DNA of 59,505 bases from Nitrospira sp. (GTDB lineage: Bacteria; Nitrospirota; Nitrospiria; Nitrospirales; Nitrospiraceae), in NCBI GenBank assembly GCA_020697375.1, contig JAJFBJ010000011.1, positions 1 to 59,505 of the forward strand, read 5' to 3'. Under the pieces are notes generated by a model. It was not told where the DNA came from and made no database searches. It saw nothing but the letters and a program-made list of their open reading frames with translations. Below, piece after piece: positions 17,094 through 26,367 of the stretch. The position numbers and the translations under genes are program-made. Numbering within the stretch: position 1 is the stretch's first letter; the number at the start of each line of letters is the position of its first letter.

Positions 17094-18749
17094 ATGATCA
17101 CCCACGACATTGTGATCGTCGGAGCGGGGCTTGCCGGCATGCGGGCGGCCATCGCGCTTCCGCCCGATCTCGATGTGGCCCTGCTCTCCAAAGTGCATCC
17201 GGTCCGCAGCCATTCCGTCGCCGCTCAGGGAGGCATCAATGCGGCCATCGGCGACCAAGACTCCTGGGAAGCCCATGCATACGACACGGCAAAGGGAGGC
17301 CTCTATCTCGGAGATCAGGATGCCATCGAAGCCATGTGTCGGGAGGCCCCGCAGGACATTTTGGAATTGGAACGCATGGGCGTGATCTTCAGTCGCACAT
17401 CCGAAGGCCGTATCGCCCAGCGACCGTTCGGAGGAGCCGGATTTCCGAGAACTTGCTATGCTGCCGACCGGACAGGACATGCGTTGCTGCATGCCATGTA
17501 CGAACAGCTGTTACAGCGCCGGTATCAGGTCTATGAAGAATGGTACGTCACGGCATTGCTCGTCGAAGGTGGGCGCTGTTGCGGAGTGGTCGCCTGGGAT
17601 CTGATCCATGGTGGATTGCAGGCGTTACGGGCCAAGGCTGTGATTCTGGCCACTGGCGGGAGCGGCCGTGTCTTCTCCACCAGCACCAACGCCGTGATCA
17701 ACACGGGCGACGGCATGGCCTTGGCCTATCGTGCAGGCCTTCCGCTCGAGGACATGGAATTCGTGCAGTTTCATCCCACCACGTTGAAAGACACCGGTAT
17801 TTTGATCACGGAAGGCGCCAGGGGCGAAGGTGGCTACCTGCTGAACACGCTCGGAGAGCGGTTCATGAAGCGCTATGCGCCGGAGCAAATGGAATTGGCG
17901 ACCCGCTCGACCGTGTCCCTCGCAATCGGACAGGAAATTCAGGAAGAACGGGGTGTCGACGGCTGTGTTTTGCTGGATCTTCGGCACCTCGGCCGTCTCC
18001 GTATCCTCGAACGGCTTCCACAGATCCGCGAGCTGGCCATGGAATTCGCGGGTCTCGATCCGATCGAAACTCCTATTCCCATACGACCAGGCGCCCATTA
18101 TCAGATGGGCGGGATCAAGACCAACGCCTGGGGCGAAACCGATCTTCCGGGGCTATTCGCCGCAGGAGAATGCGCATGCGTGAGCGTACATGGAGCGAAT
18201 CGTCTGGGAGGCAATTCCCTCCTCGAAACCATCGTCTTCGGACGCAGGTCCGGCACGAGAGCCGCTGAGTATGTCCGCCACTGCGATCTGCAGCCCGTTC
18301 CGGCGACAGTCCTGCAATCCGAAGAACATCGGCTGAAAGCGCTCCTGAGCCATCCGGGGCCTGAAAGGCCCTGGCAAATAAGGGACGATCTCGGGAAGAC
18401 GATGAGCCTCAATCTCGGCATCTTCCGCACGCACCAATCAATGCGCGAAACCTTGGCCGCCATCCAGTCCCTGACAACCCGGGCTCAACAGATGTGCCTG
18501 CAGGATAAGGGACGAATCTTCAACACAGACTTGATTCAAGCTCTAGAGTTGCAATGCCTGTTGCAAATAGCCGAGACGATCGTGGTCAGCGCGCTCGGAC
18601 GAGAAGAAAGCCGCGGGGCCCACTACCGAGCGGACTTTCCTAAGCGAAACGATGCGGCCTGGCTTCGTCACACGCTATGCCACCGTCGGGCCGACGGCCC
18701 GCTTCTGACATATACTCCGGTCACCATTACCCGTTTTCCACCGGCCTAA
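17094..18749 (+). CDS. sdhA: Succinate dehydrogenase/fumarate reductase flavoprotein, 551 aa
   Basis: The N terminus [18 protein letters not shown] is a Rossmann FAD site. [10 protein letters not shown] carries His40 for covalent FAD attachment. Other active-site blocks are [33 protein letters not shown] and [17 protein letters not shown]. This pattern is SdhA/FrdA rather than L-aspartate oxidase, which lacks the His. It should oxidise succinate to fumarate, or the reverse, with an iron-sulphur partner. The frame opens at GTG 17028 and ATG 17037, but the family N terminus and a possible promoter favour 17094. No sdhB or membrane anchor genes are nearby, and the downstream region is decayed, so its partners must lie elsewhere. 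Confidence 0.93.
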   Translation: MITHDIVIVGAGLAGMRAAIALPPDLDVALLSKVHPVRSHSVAAQGGINAAIGDQDSWEAHAYDTAKGGLYLGDQDAIEAMCREAPQDILELERMGVIFSRTSEGRIAQRPFGGAGFPRTCYAADRTGHALLHAMYEQLLQRRYQVYEEWYVTALLVEGGRCCGVVAWDLIHGGLQALRAKAVILATGGSGRVFSTSTNAVINTGDGMALAYRAGLPLEDMEFVQFHPTTLKDTGILITEGARGEGGYLLNTLGERFMKRYAPEQMELATRSTVSLAIGQEIQEERGVDGCVLLDLRHLGRLRILERLPQIRELAMEFAGLDPIETPIPIRPGAHYQMGGIKTNAWGETDLPGLFAAGECACVSVHGANRLGGNSLLETIVFGRRSGTRAAEYVRHCDLQPVPATVLQSEEHRLKALLSHPGPERPWQIRDDLGKTMSLNLGIFRTHQSMRETLAAIQSLTTRAQQMCLQDKGRIFNTDLIQALELQCLLQIAETIVVSALGREESRGAHYRADFPKRNDAAWLRHTLCHRRADGPLLTYTPVTITRFPPA

Positions 18750-18948
18750 GAGGATTTCCGGATGCATGGGAAGGATACGTACTGATCGGCAAGTTGCGCT
18801 CTTCGCGTTCTGCGCTATCCTTTCCAATGACCACTATCACTCACGGACTATCCGGCGGCACCCGGGGCAAGGGTCATCGGGCATCATGGCAACCGTTCAC
18901 CCGGGTAGCGCAACTCCTGCGTCCTCCATCGACCCTCTTTCGATTGCT

Positions 18949-19107
18949 ATGTAGGCCGCCCTCTGCCCATTCTGCGGGACGGTCGTTCCCTGCCGTCTCG
19001 TTTCCGATAGACCCCTGCATCAATTCCCCTGTCCCTCTTGCGCCGAAAACCTAATCATTTTCAACCCCAACAGGCGACCGATGACGATGCTGCCGGCCTG
19101 CAGGTGA
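18949..19107 (+). pseudogene. Zinc-ribbon protein remnant
   Basis: A 53-codon frame reads M-stop-AALCPFCGTVV, then FPCPSCAENLIIFNPNRRP, ending in TGA at 19105-19107. The two CPxC knuckles are a typical zinc ribbon. Codon 2 is TAG (18952-18954), consistent with a TGG-to-TAG change, and no ribosome site is visible. Its last codons run close to the next remnant at 19117, suggesting a former operon. The 200 bases between sdhA and this remnant show nothing recognisable. Confidence 0.5.
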
Positions 19108-19116
19108 GCGATATCC

Positions 19117-19466
19117 ATGAATCAACCGACATGTCGCGCCGGGTGAATTGGACTGGCCGTGGCGGTCCTGACCTGTCTGCTGAACTACGCGCTGCTATCG
19201 GGAATGGCCTATGGGACGTTCTCCCAAATCATATCGACAGACGATCCGTACGATATCGATGAACTCATGTTGTCTCCTCTCATTCTACGAGCGAACGGCT
19301 GGACTCCGCTCCATCTCGCGGCTGCACGAGGGGATCTTGCCGCCACCACCTTGCTCCTCGCAGAAAAAGACCATATCGACAGGCCCAACGGCAGAGGGCG
19401 AACGGCCCTGCATGAAGCATCGAAGCGAGGACAGACCGCGACGGTCGCTCTGCTACATCCTGGCGA
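19117..19466 (+). pseudogene. Ankyrin-repeat membrane protein, broken by a stop codon
   Basis: ATG 19117 follows an AGGTGAG site. The frame reads nine codons and then hits TGA at 19144-19146. It continues in the same frame as IGLAVAVLTCLLNYALLSG (one membrane helix) and then about two ankyrin repeats (NGWTPLHLAAARGDLAATTLLL and GRTALHEASKRGQTATVALL). After about 19466 the similarity passes to another frame that encodes a DUF898 domain. A TGG-to-TGA nonsense change is the simplest explanation. The intact form would be a short membrane-anchored ankyrin protein. Confidence 0.7.
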
Positions 19467-20092
19467 GGCATTCGCTTCTCATTCCGAGGCAGGACGTGGG
19501 ATTGTTTGAGACTCTCCTTCCTGGGCTGGATCTTCACCGTTTTATCATTGGGCACGTACTACCCCTATTTCCGGACCCAGCGGCAGGCATTTCTGCACCC
19601 GCTCACGTACTTCGGAAATCAGCGCTTCCGGTTCACGGGTCACGGATCAGGCCTGATGTTCCGTTTGCCGTCGCTCTCTTCATGGCCTATGCGGTTCTGA
19701 GCCTATGCGGCCTCGCCATTGCCTCTCACCTCATCAATGGCGGTCTGGCCCTCCTCTTAATTACCCTGTTGCTTGGACCGATGTGGATCTGGTTGATGGG
19801 ACGGAAGCAGAAGTATTTTGGGGATCACACCAGACTCGGAGAGGCACGCTTTTCCTCGCGCATCACCTGGCAAGGGCTCTTTACACTTTATCTTGGCAAC
19901 TGGGGCTGTTGATAGCCACGGTTGGATGTGCCTGGCCATGGATAATGGTTCGGAACGCCCGCTTCCAAACAGACACTCTGTCGTTGCAAGGCACGGCGAA
20001 TCTCGATCTGGTCCTGCAAAAGACCACCGGCGCTTCGGGTGACCGGCGAAGGACTCTCGAATCTTCTCGACAGAGGCTTGGATATGGACTAG
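19467..20092 (+). pseudogene. DUF898 (YjgN-like) membrane protein, broken by three frameshifts
   Basis: A membrane protein of the DUF898 type can be followed through three frames. It begins as FSFRGRTWDCLRLSFLGW, IFTVLSLGTYYPYFRTQ and RFRFTGHG up to about 19655. It then continues in a second frame (FAVALFMAYAVLSLCGLAIA, through MGRKQKYFGDHTRLGEARFS) to about 19895, in a third frame (LGLLIATVGCAWPWIMVRN, DTLSLQGTANLDLVLQKT) to about 20040, and finally back in the second frame as GEGLSNLLDRGLDMD with TAG at 20090-20092. Four or five hydrophobic segments are seen. At least three small indels are needed to restore it, so it is not functional as read. Confidence 0.75.
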
Positions 20093-20096
20093 CGCC

Positions 20097-20540
20097 ATGT
20101 CCACCGTCTGGACCGCCCACTATTTCGACGGCCGCACGGCTACCCGCCACCGCGTGACCATCACCGTCACTCCCGCGGCCCTGCATCTCCTGACGTGCGC
20201 CGGTGAAATCAAGCAATGGCCATATGAGCAGATCCGTCCCACTCAAGACCGCTACAATGGTGAAGCGGTCCGTCTTGAGTTCGGGCCGGAGCCGGCCGAA
20301 TTCGTCCTGATTTCCACTCCCGCCCTGTTGGACGAAATATATAAGACGGCGCCTGCTATGGCACAGCACCTTCACAAACCGTCACGAAGAAGCGAGCGCG
20401 TACGGGCGGGATTCTTTGCAGCACTGGCCGTGGCGTTCCCGGCATTTGGGCTCTACCGATGGGGCGATCCCGGGCATGGCGGCCGTGATCACGCCCTACG
20501 TGCCTTCCGCCTCTGGTATAATCCACCAACCAGCAGGCCT
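20097..20540 (+). pseudogene. M48 metallopeptidase remnant (N-terminal domain only)
   Basis: ATG 20097 lies four bases after the DUF898 stop. The product starts WTAHYFDGRTATRHRVTITV and runs through a PH-like domain (EIKQWPYEQIRP, VRLEFG) of the kind found before M48 peptidase domains (DUF7092-like), then a membrane helix near FFAALAVAFPAFGLYRWG. A frameshift near 20460 moves the similarity to IPGMAAVITPYVP, after which the sequence ends at the promoter of the response regulator. The catalytic domain with HExxH is absent, so this is a deletion remnant. The match to M48 is from memory of the domain pattern. Confidence 0.65.
20514..20522 (+). promoter_or_regulatory. Extended -10 promoter of the two-component operon
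   Basis: TGGTATAAT at 20514-20522 fits the extended -10 pattern TGnTATAAT. No good -35 is seen, as is usual for this type. The predicted start near 20529 gives a short leader before the ATG at 20546. It lies within the tail of the peptidase remnant. Confidence 0.5.
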
Positions 20541-20545
20541 TCCCT

Positions 20546-21217
20546 ATGCGCGTTCTAGTCATCGAAGATGAAACCAAAGTAGGCTCCTTCATCAAGCGAG
20601 CCCTGGAGGAAGAAAGCTACGCCGTCGACCTCTGCGAAGACGGTGCCCTGGGTCTCGACATGGCGCTTAGCGGCAGTTACGACCTCATCATGATCGATCT
20701 CATGCTGCCGAGCCTGCCAGGACTGGAAGTACTCACTCGTCTCCGTAAGGAAAAAATCCAGACTCCTGTCCTGATTCTGACGGCGCAATCGAAAGTGGAC
20801 CAGCGCGTGAAAGGGCTCGATGCCGGCGCGGACGATTATCTGACCAAACCCTTCGCCATCGACGAATTACTTGCGCGTGTCCGGGCGCTGCTTCGGCGCG
20901 GGCCCACCGAATCTCCCGGAATCTTCCAGATCGACGATCTCGTGCTTAATCCTGCTACGCGAGAAGTCACGCGCGGAGGACAACGGATCGAACTCACGGT
21001 GAAGGAATATGCCCTCCTGGAATATTTCATGCGCCACGCAGGACGGGTTCTAACCCGTCCCATGATTTCCGACCACGTATGGAATCAGGATTTCGATACG
21101 TTCACCAACGTCATCGACGTTTACGTCAATTACCTGCGGAATAAGATCGATCGCGGACGAGCCCGAAAGCTCATCCATACGATTCGTGGGAGTGGGTACA
21201 TGCTCAAGGTCGACTGA
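20546..21217 (+). CDS. OmpR/PhoB-family response regulator, 223 aa
   Basis: The receiver domain (residues 1-~115) has the acidic pair Glu7-Asp8, the phosphoacceptor Asp51 in LIMIDLMLPSLPG, Thr in LILTAQ and Lys in LTKPFAIDELLARV. The winged-helix DNA-binding domain (~125-220) contains LTVKEYALLEYFMRHAGRVL and ends in VDVYVNYLRNKID and IRGSGYML. It resembles the CusR/CzcR/MprA group in length and linker. The cognate kinase gene overlaps its stop by one base (TGATG). Because a DegP-type protease gene follows, an envelope stress role is plausible, but this is inference. Confidence 0.95.
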   Translation: MRVLVIEDETKVGSFIKRALEEESYAVDLCEDGALGLDMALSGSYDLIMIDLMLPSLPGLEVLTRLRKEKIQTPVLILTAQSKVDQRVKGLDAGADDYLTKPFAIDELLARVRALLRRGPTESPGIFQIDDLVLNPATREVTRGGQRIELTVKEYALLEYFMRHAGRVLTRPMISDHVWNQDFDTFTNVIDVYVNYLRNKIDRGRARKLIHTIRGSGYMLKVD

Positions 21218-22620
21218 TGCCGCTTCGCGTCCGCCTCACACTCTGGTACGGGACCGCCCTGGCCCTTATCCTGCTCACCTTCTCCGTTGTGCTCTATACC
21301 ATCACGGCGCGCAGCCTTCGTGATCAAGTCGATGAATCGTTGGAAGAAACCGCATCAGCCGCCGTGCGCTCCCTGGAAACGCGGGGGTTCCTGCCGCTGA
21401 TCGATGAAGACGCGCTTCTGAGCCAGTTCCCCGAATTGACCCGCATCGACAAATTTTTTCAGATTTTCAGTCCCTCCGGCACGATTACGATTCGTTCTCC
21501 CAACATCCGGCAACATGCCGTGCCGCTGAGCCGTCATGCCCTGGAGGTGGCGTTTACCGGGAGCACCATCTTCGAATCCGCCAGATATCCCAACGAACCG
21601 CCGTTGCGTCTGGTCTCCGTACCCATTATCTACCGTGGATCTCTGCTGTATATCGTACAAGTCGGCACGACCCTGGAAGGCGTGGAGGAGACCCTGCGCC
21701 GCTTTCTGCTGGTTCTGGTGGTCATGGCCCCGATTGCGTTGGTGGTATCGCTGGCTGGGGGTTGGTTTCTGGCAGGACGCGCCTTGCGTCCCGTCGATTC
21801 CATCACGGTGGCGGCGCAACGCATTGCCGCGGGCGATCTCACGCAACGTTTGACGTCCGAACGCTCGTCGGATGAAATCGGTCGCCTCACCGATACCTTC
21901 AACAACATGATTGCCAGGCTGGAAACCTCCTTCGCGCAAATCCGCCAATTCAGCAGCGACGCCTCGCACGAATTGCGGACGCCGCTGACGGTTATGAAAG
22001 GCGAAAGCGAGCTGGTGCTCCGGCGTCCCCGTCCCGTGGAAGATTACATCGTCGTCCTGGAAAGCAATCTCGAAGAAATCGACCGCATGTCGCGCATCGT
22101 GGAAGAGTTGCTCTTCCTTTCACGGGCCGATTTGGGGCAAATCAAAACAGAATGCGAACCCGTCCGTTTGGAGTTGCTGGTGGAAGACATCCAGCGCCAA
22201 GCCTCGCTTCTCGGCCAGGAGCGCGGGGTAGAAGTCGTCACGGGCATGATCCAGCCGGCGACCGTACAGGGGGATGAACTTCGCCTCCGAGAACTCATTC
22301 TCAACCTCGTCGACAATGCGGTGAAATATTCCCATGCGCAGGGAAGGGTGGAAATCGACCTGCGTGTGGAGGCCTCCACGGTATTCCTCGCGGTGCGCGA
22401 CTATGGAATCGGCATCCCTGCAGAGGCTCACAGGCAGATTTTTGACCGCTTCTTTCGAACGGATGATGCCCGCGCCCACACCAAAAAGGGCACAGGCCTC
22501 GGTCTCGCTATCTGCGCATGGATAGCAGAGGCCCATCATGGACGCATCGAGGTCCAGAGCGAGGTAGGCAACGGATCGACCTTCACCATCGTCCTGCCGC
22601 TGGACAAGTCTGCAGCTTAA
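21217..22620 (+). CDS. HAMP-domain sensor histidine kinase, 467 aa
   Basis: Domains in order: membrane helix 1 (residues ~8-30), a periplasmic sensor region of about 130 residues, membrane helix 2 (~160-185), HAMP (~186-240), and the HisKA dimerisation helix with the phosphoacceptor His in SSDASHELRTPLTVMKGE. Then the ATPase domain follows with N box LILNLVDNAVKYSH, G1 box VRDYGIGIP, F box IFDRFFR and G2 box KGTGLGLAIC. All catalytic motifs are intact. It should phosphorylate the response regulator encoded just upstream. The sensed signal is unknown; the sensor region has no recognisable domain. Confidence 0.95.
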   Translation: MPLRVRLTLWYGTALALILLTFSVVLYTITARSLRDQVDESLEETASAAVRSLETRGFLPLIDEDALLSQFPELTRIDKFFQIFSPSGTITIRSPNIRQHAVPLSRHALEVAFTGSTIFESARYPNEPPLRLVSVPIIYRGSLLYIVQVGTTLEGVEETLRRFLLVLVVMAPIALVVSLAGGWFLAGRALRPVDSITVAAQRIAAGDLTQRLTSERSSDEIGRLTDTFNNMIARLETSFAQIRQFSSDASHELRTPLTVMKGESELVLRRPRPVEDYIVVLESNLEEIDRMSRIVEELLFLSRADLGQIKTECEPVRLELLVEDIQRQASLLGQERGVEVVTGMIQPATVQGDELRLRELILNLVDNAVKYSHAQGRVEIDLRVEASTVFLAVRDYGIGIPAEAHRQIFDRFFRTDDARAHTKKGTGLGLAICAWIAEAHHGRIEVQSEVGNGSTFTIVLPLDKSAA

Positions 22621-22736
22621 CGACTTCTAATCACGAACTAATATTGTTCTCATTCAGTGTTGTTACTCTCCAGACGTATGTTGCACGCAGATCTATACCG
22701 CTTGCACAAACCAACATCTTCTAGGAGGAGGAAGCT

Positions 22737-24224
22737 ATGAAAGAACCCACGCAGTCCGTGAGCGCTCTGGCCGGCATCGCCGTTCTGAGCGCTGCGTTGA
22801 TAGGAAGTTATGCCTCGCTGACACCCACGCATGCCTCGGATCCTTCGCCGGTCACCGGAGAGGGCACGATGGCGATGTCGGGGACTTTGCCGACAGCCGG
22901 GTTTACGGAGGTGGCCAAGGCCGTCACCCCAGCCGTCGTCAACATCACGACGAGCGGTGCGGAGCACATTTCTGATTCGCCCAAACCACGCGGAAGAGGA
23001 GATGAATTTTTCGGTTCGCCCTTTGGACCATTCGGACCGCGGCGATTCGGACCTCCCATGGAACCTCGTGAGCGCCGTGGTGTGGGACAAGGATCTGGTG
23101 TGATCGTTTCACCGGACGGCTACGTGCTGACGAATAATCACGTAATCGACGGGGCGAAAACAGTCACCGTTACCCTTCCGGACAAGCGAGAGTTCAAAGG
23201 CCGGATCGTCGGTAGCGACCCCAAGAGCGATATCGCGGTGATTAAGATCGACGGCAGCCAGCTTCCGACCGTTTCGTGGGGCGACTCCAGCCGTCTTCAG
23301 GTCGGGGAATATGTTCTGGCGATCGGAAATCCATTTGGATTGAGTTCCACGGTCACTCTGGGCATCGTCAGCGCGTTGGGCCGTGGGCGTATGGGAATTA
23401 CACAGTATGAAGATTTCATTCAGACCGATGCCGCCATCAATCCGGGAAACAGCGGCGGCGCTCTCGTCAATACCAAGGGAGAGTTGATCGGCATCAACAC
23501 GGCGATCTTCTCCCAGAGCGGTGGGTACCAGGGTGTAGGCTTTGCCGTCCCGACGAGCATGAGTAAGCCCATTTACGAAAGCCTGGTCAAAACGGGCAAA
23601 GTGGTGCGCGGCTATCTCGGCATCGGAATACAGGACCTCAATCAGGACCTTGCCAAATCGTTCCATGTGAAGGGAAGCAACGGCGCAGTCGTGACCGATG
23701 TGAAGGAAGAAGGACCGGCTGAAATGGCGGGACTGAAACAGGGCGATGTCATCACCGCCTTCGAGGGAACCCCGATTGAAGACGCCATGACTCTCCAACG
23801 CGCCGTCACCAGAAGCGCCGTCGGGAGCAAGGTCAGGGTGAAAGTCATGCGTGATGGCCATGAGAAGGATTTATCCGTCACGATCGGCGAACTTCCAGAC
23901 AATCCCCAGTTGGCCAAGGCAGAGGCTGAATCCTCGGACCAGCCTCTGGCAGGGCTCGCGGTGCAGGAGCTTGATCGTGAAGCGGCTCAAGAGCTGGGGA
24001 TCAAAGGCAAACTCCAGGGGATCGTCGTGACCGACGTGGAGCCTGAAAGCGAAGCGGAACGAGCCGGTTTGATGCCGGGTGATATCATCCGCGAAATCAA
24101 TCGCAAGCCGGTCGCCTCGATGAAGGATTACGCGCGGGTCGCCTCGGACCTTAAAAAGGGACAGGACGTGCTGGTCTTGATCAATCGGCGAGGCGCTTCA
24201 CTGTACCTCAGCGCCAAGGTGTAA
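22737..24224 (+). CDS. DegP/HtrA-type periplasmic serine protease (Do family), 495 aa
   Basis: An N-terminal signal or anchor segment (ALAGIAVLSAALIGSYASL) is followed by a Gly/Pro/Arg-rich linker, a trypsin-like domain with catalytic triad His135 (TNNHVID), Asp165 (KSDIAVIK) and Ser239 (GNSGGAL), and two PDZ domains (~295-385 and ~400-490). This is the DegP/DegQ/MucD architecture: periplasmic degradation or refolding of damaged envelope proteins. A very strong GGAGGAGG site precedes ATG 22737. It follows the two-component pair by 116 bases and may be its target, but no binding repeat is evident. It ends against a hairpin shared with rimO. Confidence 0.97.
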   Translation: MKEPTQSVSALAGIAVLSAALIGSYASLTPTHASDPSPVTGEGTMAMSGTLPTAGFTEVAKAVTPAVVNITTSGAEHISDSPKPRGRGDEFFGSPFGPFGPRRFGPPMEPRERRGVGQGSGVIVSPDGYVLTNNHVIDGAKTVTVTLPDKREFKGRIVGSDPKSDIAVIKIDGSQLPTVSWGDSSRLQVGEYVLAIGNPFGLSSTVTLGIVSALGRGRMGITQYEDFIQTDAAINPGNSGGALVNTKGELIGINTAIFSQSGGYQGVGFAVPTSMSKPIYESLVKTGKVVRGYLGIGIQDLNQDLAKSFHVKGSNGAVVTDVKEEGPAEMAGLKQGDVITAFEGTPIEDAMTLQRAVTRSAVGSKVRVKVMRDGHEKDLSVTIGELPDNPQLAKAEAESSDQPLAGLAVQELDREAAQELGIKGKLQGIVVTDVEPESEAERAGLMPGDIIREINRKPVASMKDYARVASDLKKGQDVLVLINRRGASLYLSAKV

Positions 24225-24231
24225 CAAAAAA

Positions 24232-24271
24232 AGCCGGCTGCCGCTGAGCGAACGCTTACCGGTAGCCGGCT
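24232..24271. terminator. Bidirectional terminator between the DegP-type gene and rimO
   Basis: AGCCGGCT (24232-24239) and AGCCGGCT (24264-24271) are inverted copies of a self-complementary 8-mer and pair as a stem; the loop region adds a few weaker pairs. An A-run precedes it and a T-rich stretch follows, so it can serve both strands. The second arm lies inside the last codons of rimO. Confidence 0.6.
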
Positions 24272-25710
24272 CCGGCTTTCTTCGGCATGAGAAGCGGTTG
24301 TGTGCCTGCAGAACGCACAGGAAAGGTGGCCTGGCCTGTCGGTTTGGCCACCAAATCGTACCCCACGACATCGGTCACCGTCACCGAAACAAACTCACCC
24401 GGCTTGGCGGCTCCATTCTCACAATACACCACTCCATCGATCTCGGGGGCCAGTCCTTCGTGTCTCGCCTCAAGCAGCCGGTCTGACCCCTCGGATAGCC
24501 CATCCACCAGGACATCAAGTGTGCGGCCCAAATACTCCCGATTCTTCGCGGCCGAAATGGAATCCTGCAACGCCAATAGCTCGTTGCGCCGTTCTTCCAT
24601 CACCGCACGATCGACTTTCCGGTCAAGGTCGACGGCGGATGTGCCCTCTTCATCGGAATAGAGAAACACCGCAGCCCGATCGAATTCCATGTCAAGCATG
24701 AACTGCTTGAGCTCTTCGAACATACCATCTGTCTCACCGGGGAATCCAACGATAAAGGCCGTCCTGAAGAATACGCCGGGAATCTTGGCACGAATGCGCT
24801 CCACCAACCTGGTCACATGCTTGCGGTCGCCTAACCGATGCATGCGCTTCAGCATCCCGTCGCTGATATGCTGCAGCGGCATATCAAGATATTTCGTGAT
24901 GCGCTCTTCTCCGGCATAGAGTTCCAGCAACTCGTCGGTCACCTGTTGGGGGTACAGATAAAAGGGTCTGATCCAGCGCACACCATCCACGGTAATCAAT
25001 TCACGCAGGAGCGCCGTCAGGCCCTGCCTAAGTCCGAGGTCGACTCCATAATTGATCGTGTCCTGGGAGATCAGGTTGAATTCCTTCACCCCTTCTTGCG
25101 CCAACCGCCGCGCTTCGGCCACGATGGACTCAATCGAGCGGCTCCCCTGCTTCCCGCGCATGAGAGGGATGGCGCAGAAGGCACAATTCCGATTACATCC
25201 TTCGGCAATTTTCAGATAGGCGCTATGGATTGTCCCCAGGCGGATACGCGGAGTCTCGGCGTCATAGAGATAGGGAGGCTGCCTCAGCCATAGACGCTGT
25301 TGGCGCGCTTTCGGAACCAACAGACTGCGACAGATATCTGCGATCCGCCCGAATTCACCCGTCCCGACTACCGCGTCCAATTCGGGCAATTCTTTTAAGA
25401 GTTCGCCCTGGTACCGCTGCGCCAGGCAACCAGCCGCAATCAATACGCGGCAGGAGCCGGACGTTTTGAGTCTCCCATGCTCGATGATGCTGTTGATCGA
25501 TTCCTGTTTGGCCTCTTCAATGAACCCACAGGTGTTGATGATAACCACCTCGGCGGCTCGCGCATCGCCTGTCAGCCGAAACCCGCCGGCTACCAACGTC
25601 CCCAGCATGACCTCGCTATCCACCTGGTTCTTCGAACAGCCCAGGTTCACGAAGCCGATCGAGGGTTTCTCGGTTTTGGTGCGCGATGGTTTGATCAATG
25701 ACGACGCCAT
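24256..25710 (-). CDS. rimO: Ribosomal protein S12 methylthiotransferase, 484 aa
   Basis: A radical-SAM methylthiotransferase. The N-terminal domain has three cluster cysteines: Cys25 (NLGCSKNQVDSE), one in NTCGF (~61) and one in AAGCLAQR (~94). The radical-SAM cluster is Cys172, Cys176 and Cys179 in EGCNRNCAFCAIPLMRG. The C-terminal TRAM domain contains LVDG and the VTVTDVVGYDL strand. NLGCSKNQVDSE and FCAIPLMRGKQGSR identify RimO rather than MiaB. It adds a methylthio group to the aspartate of ribosomal protein S12 loop. About 40 residues at the C terminus extend past TRAM. It is transcribed alone. Confidence 0.95.
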   Translation of the reverse strand: MASSLIKPSRTKTEKPSIGFVNLGCSKNQVDSEVMLGTLVAGGFRLTGDARAAEVVIINTCGFIEEAKQESINSIIEHGRLKTSGSCRVLIAAGCLAQRYQGELLKELPELDAVVGTGEFGRIADICRSLLVPKARQQRLWLRQPPYLYDAETPRIRLGTIHSAYLKIAEGCNRNCAFCAIPLMRGKQGSRSIESIVAEARRLAQEGVKEFNLISQDTINYGVDLGLRQGLTALLRELITVDGVRWIRPFYLYPQQVTDELLELYAGEERITKYLDMPLQHISDGMLKRMHRLGDRKHVTRLVERIRAKIPGVFFRTAFIVGFPGETDGMFEELKQFMLDMEFDRAAVFLYSDEEGTSAVDLDRKVDRAVMEERRNELLALQDSISAAKNREYLGRTLDVLVDGLSEGSDRLLEARHEGLAPEIDGVVYCENGAAKPGEFVSVTVTDVVGYDLVAKPTGQATFPVRSAGTQPLLMPKKAGAGYR

Positions 25711-25794
25711 AAGCAGGCAGTCTACGAGACAGTGGAAAAGTCTGTCAAACGCGATATCTTGCTATTCCGCCCGGAGCTATCCTAGATTGGAACG

Positions 25795-26334
25795 ATGATC
25801 CGAATGTTTCAAGGCATCACTCCGCGCATTTCCGTTTCCTGCTTCATCGAGGACACGGCCGTCATCATCGGGGATGTCGTCATGGGCGAGGACTCCAGCG
25901 CCTGGTTTCACGCCGTGATCCGCGGCGACGTCAACTTGATCCGTATCGGCAACCGGACCAACGTTCAGGATCTCTGCATGCTGCATGTCTCGCACGATAC
26001 CCATCCGCTCCTTATCGGCGACGATGTGACCATCGGTCACAACGTGGTCCTGCATGGCTGCACCATCCAAGACCGCGTGCTGGTCGGAATGGGATCCATC
26101 ATCATGGACGGCGTGGTCATCGGAGAAGACTCAGTGGTCGGAGCCGGAGCATTGATAACAGAGGGCACCGTCGTTCCGCCCAAGAGTCTTATCCTCGGGT
26201 CGCCGGCCAAGGTCAAACGACCCGTCACAGAAAAGGAAATTCTCTGGATCAGCCAATCGGCGCAGAACTATGTGCGATATTCCCGCCAATACCTCTCCGG
26301 ACCAGACAAGCCTCGACCTGGATTTTGGGTATAA
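25795..26334 (+). CDS. Gamma-class carbonic anhydrase-like protein, 179 aa
   Basis: A left-handed beta-helix made of hexapeptide repeats (e.g. VVMGEDSSAWFHAVIRGD, IRIGNRTNVQDLCMLHVSHD, IGDDVTIGHNVVLHGC). The zinc ligands are His residues in HVSHD and IGHNVVLHGC, in the spacing of gamma-carbonic anhydrases (Cam/CaiE/YrdA group). It should bind zinc and hydrate CO2, but many members have lost activity, and an acyltransferase-like role is also possible. ATG 25804 is an alternative start. It stands alone, with rimO divergent upstream and a minus-strand gene convergent downstream. Confidence 0.92.
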   Translation: MIRMFQGITPRISVSCFIEDTAVIIGDVVMGEDSSAWFHAVIRGDVNLIRIGNRTNVQDLCMLHVSHDTHPLLIGDDVTIGHNVVLHGCTIQDRVLVGMGSIIMDGVVIGEDSVVGAGALITEGTVVPPKSLILGSPAKVKRPVTEKEILWISQSAQNYVRYSRQYLSGPDKPRPGFWV

Positions 26335-26367
26335 CGACCGCCTGCTCGGGTCGAATCGCATCGCATC

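Noticed and set aside
17094..18749. Reading the flavoprotein as L-aspartate oxidase (NadB)
   Set aside because: The [10 protein letters not shown] covalent-FAD histidine and other motifs fit SdhA/FrdA; NadB lacks that His.
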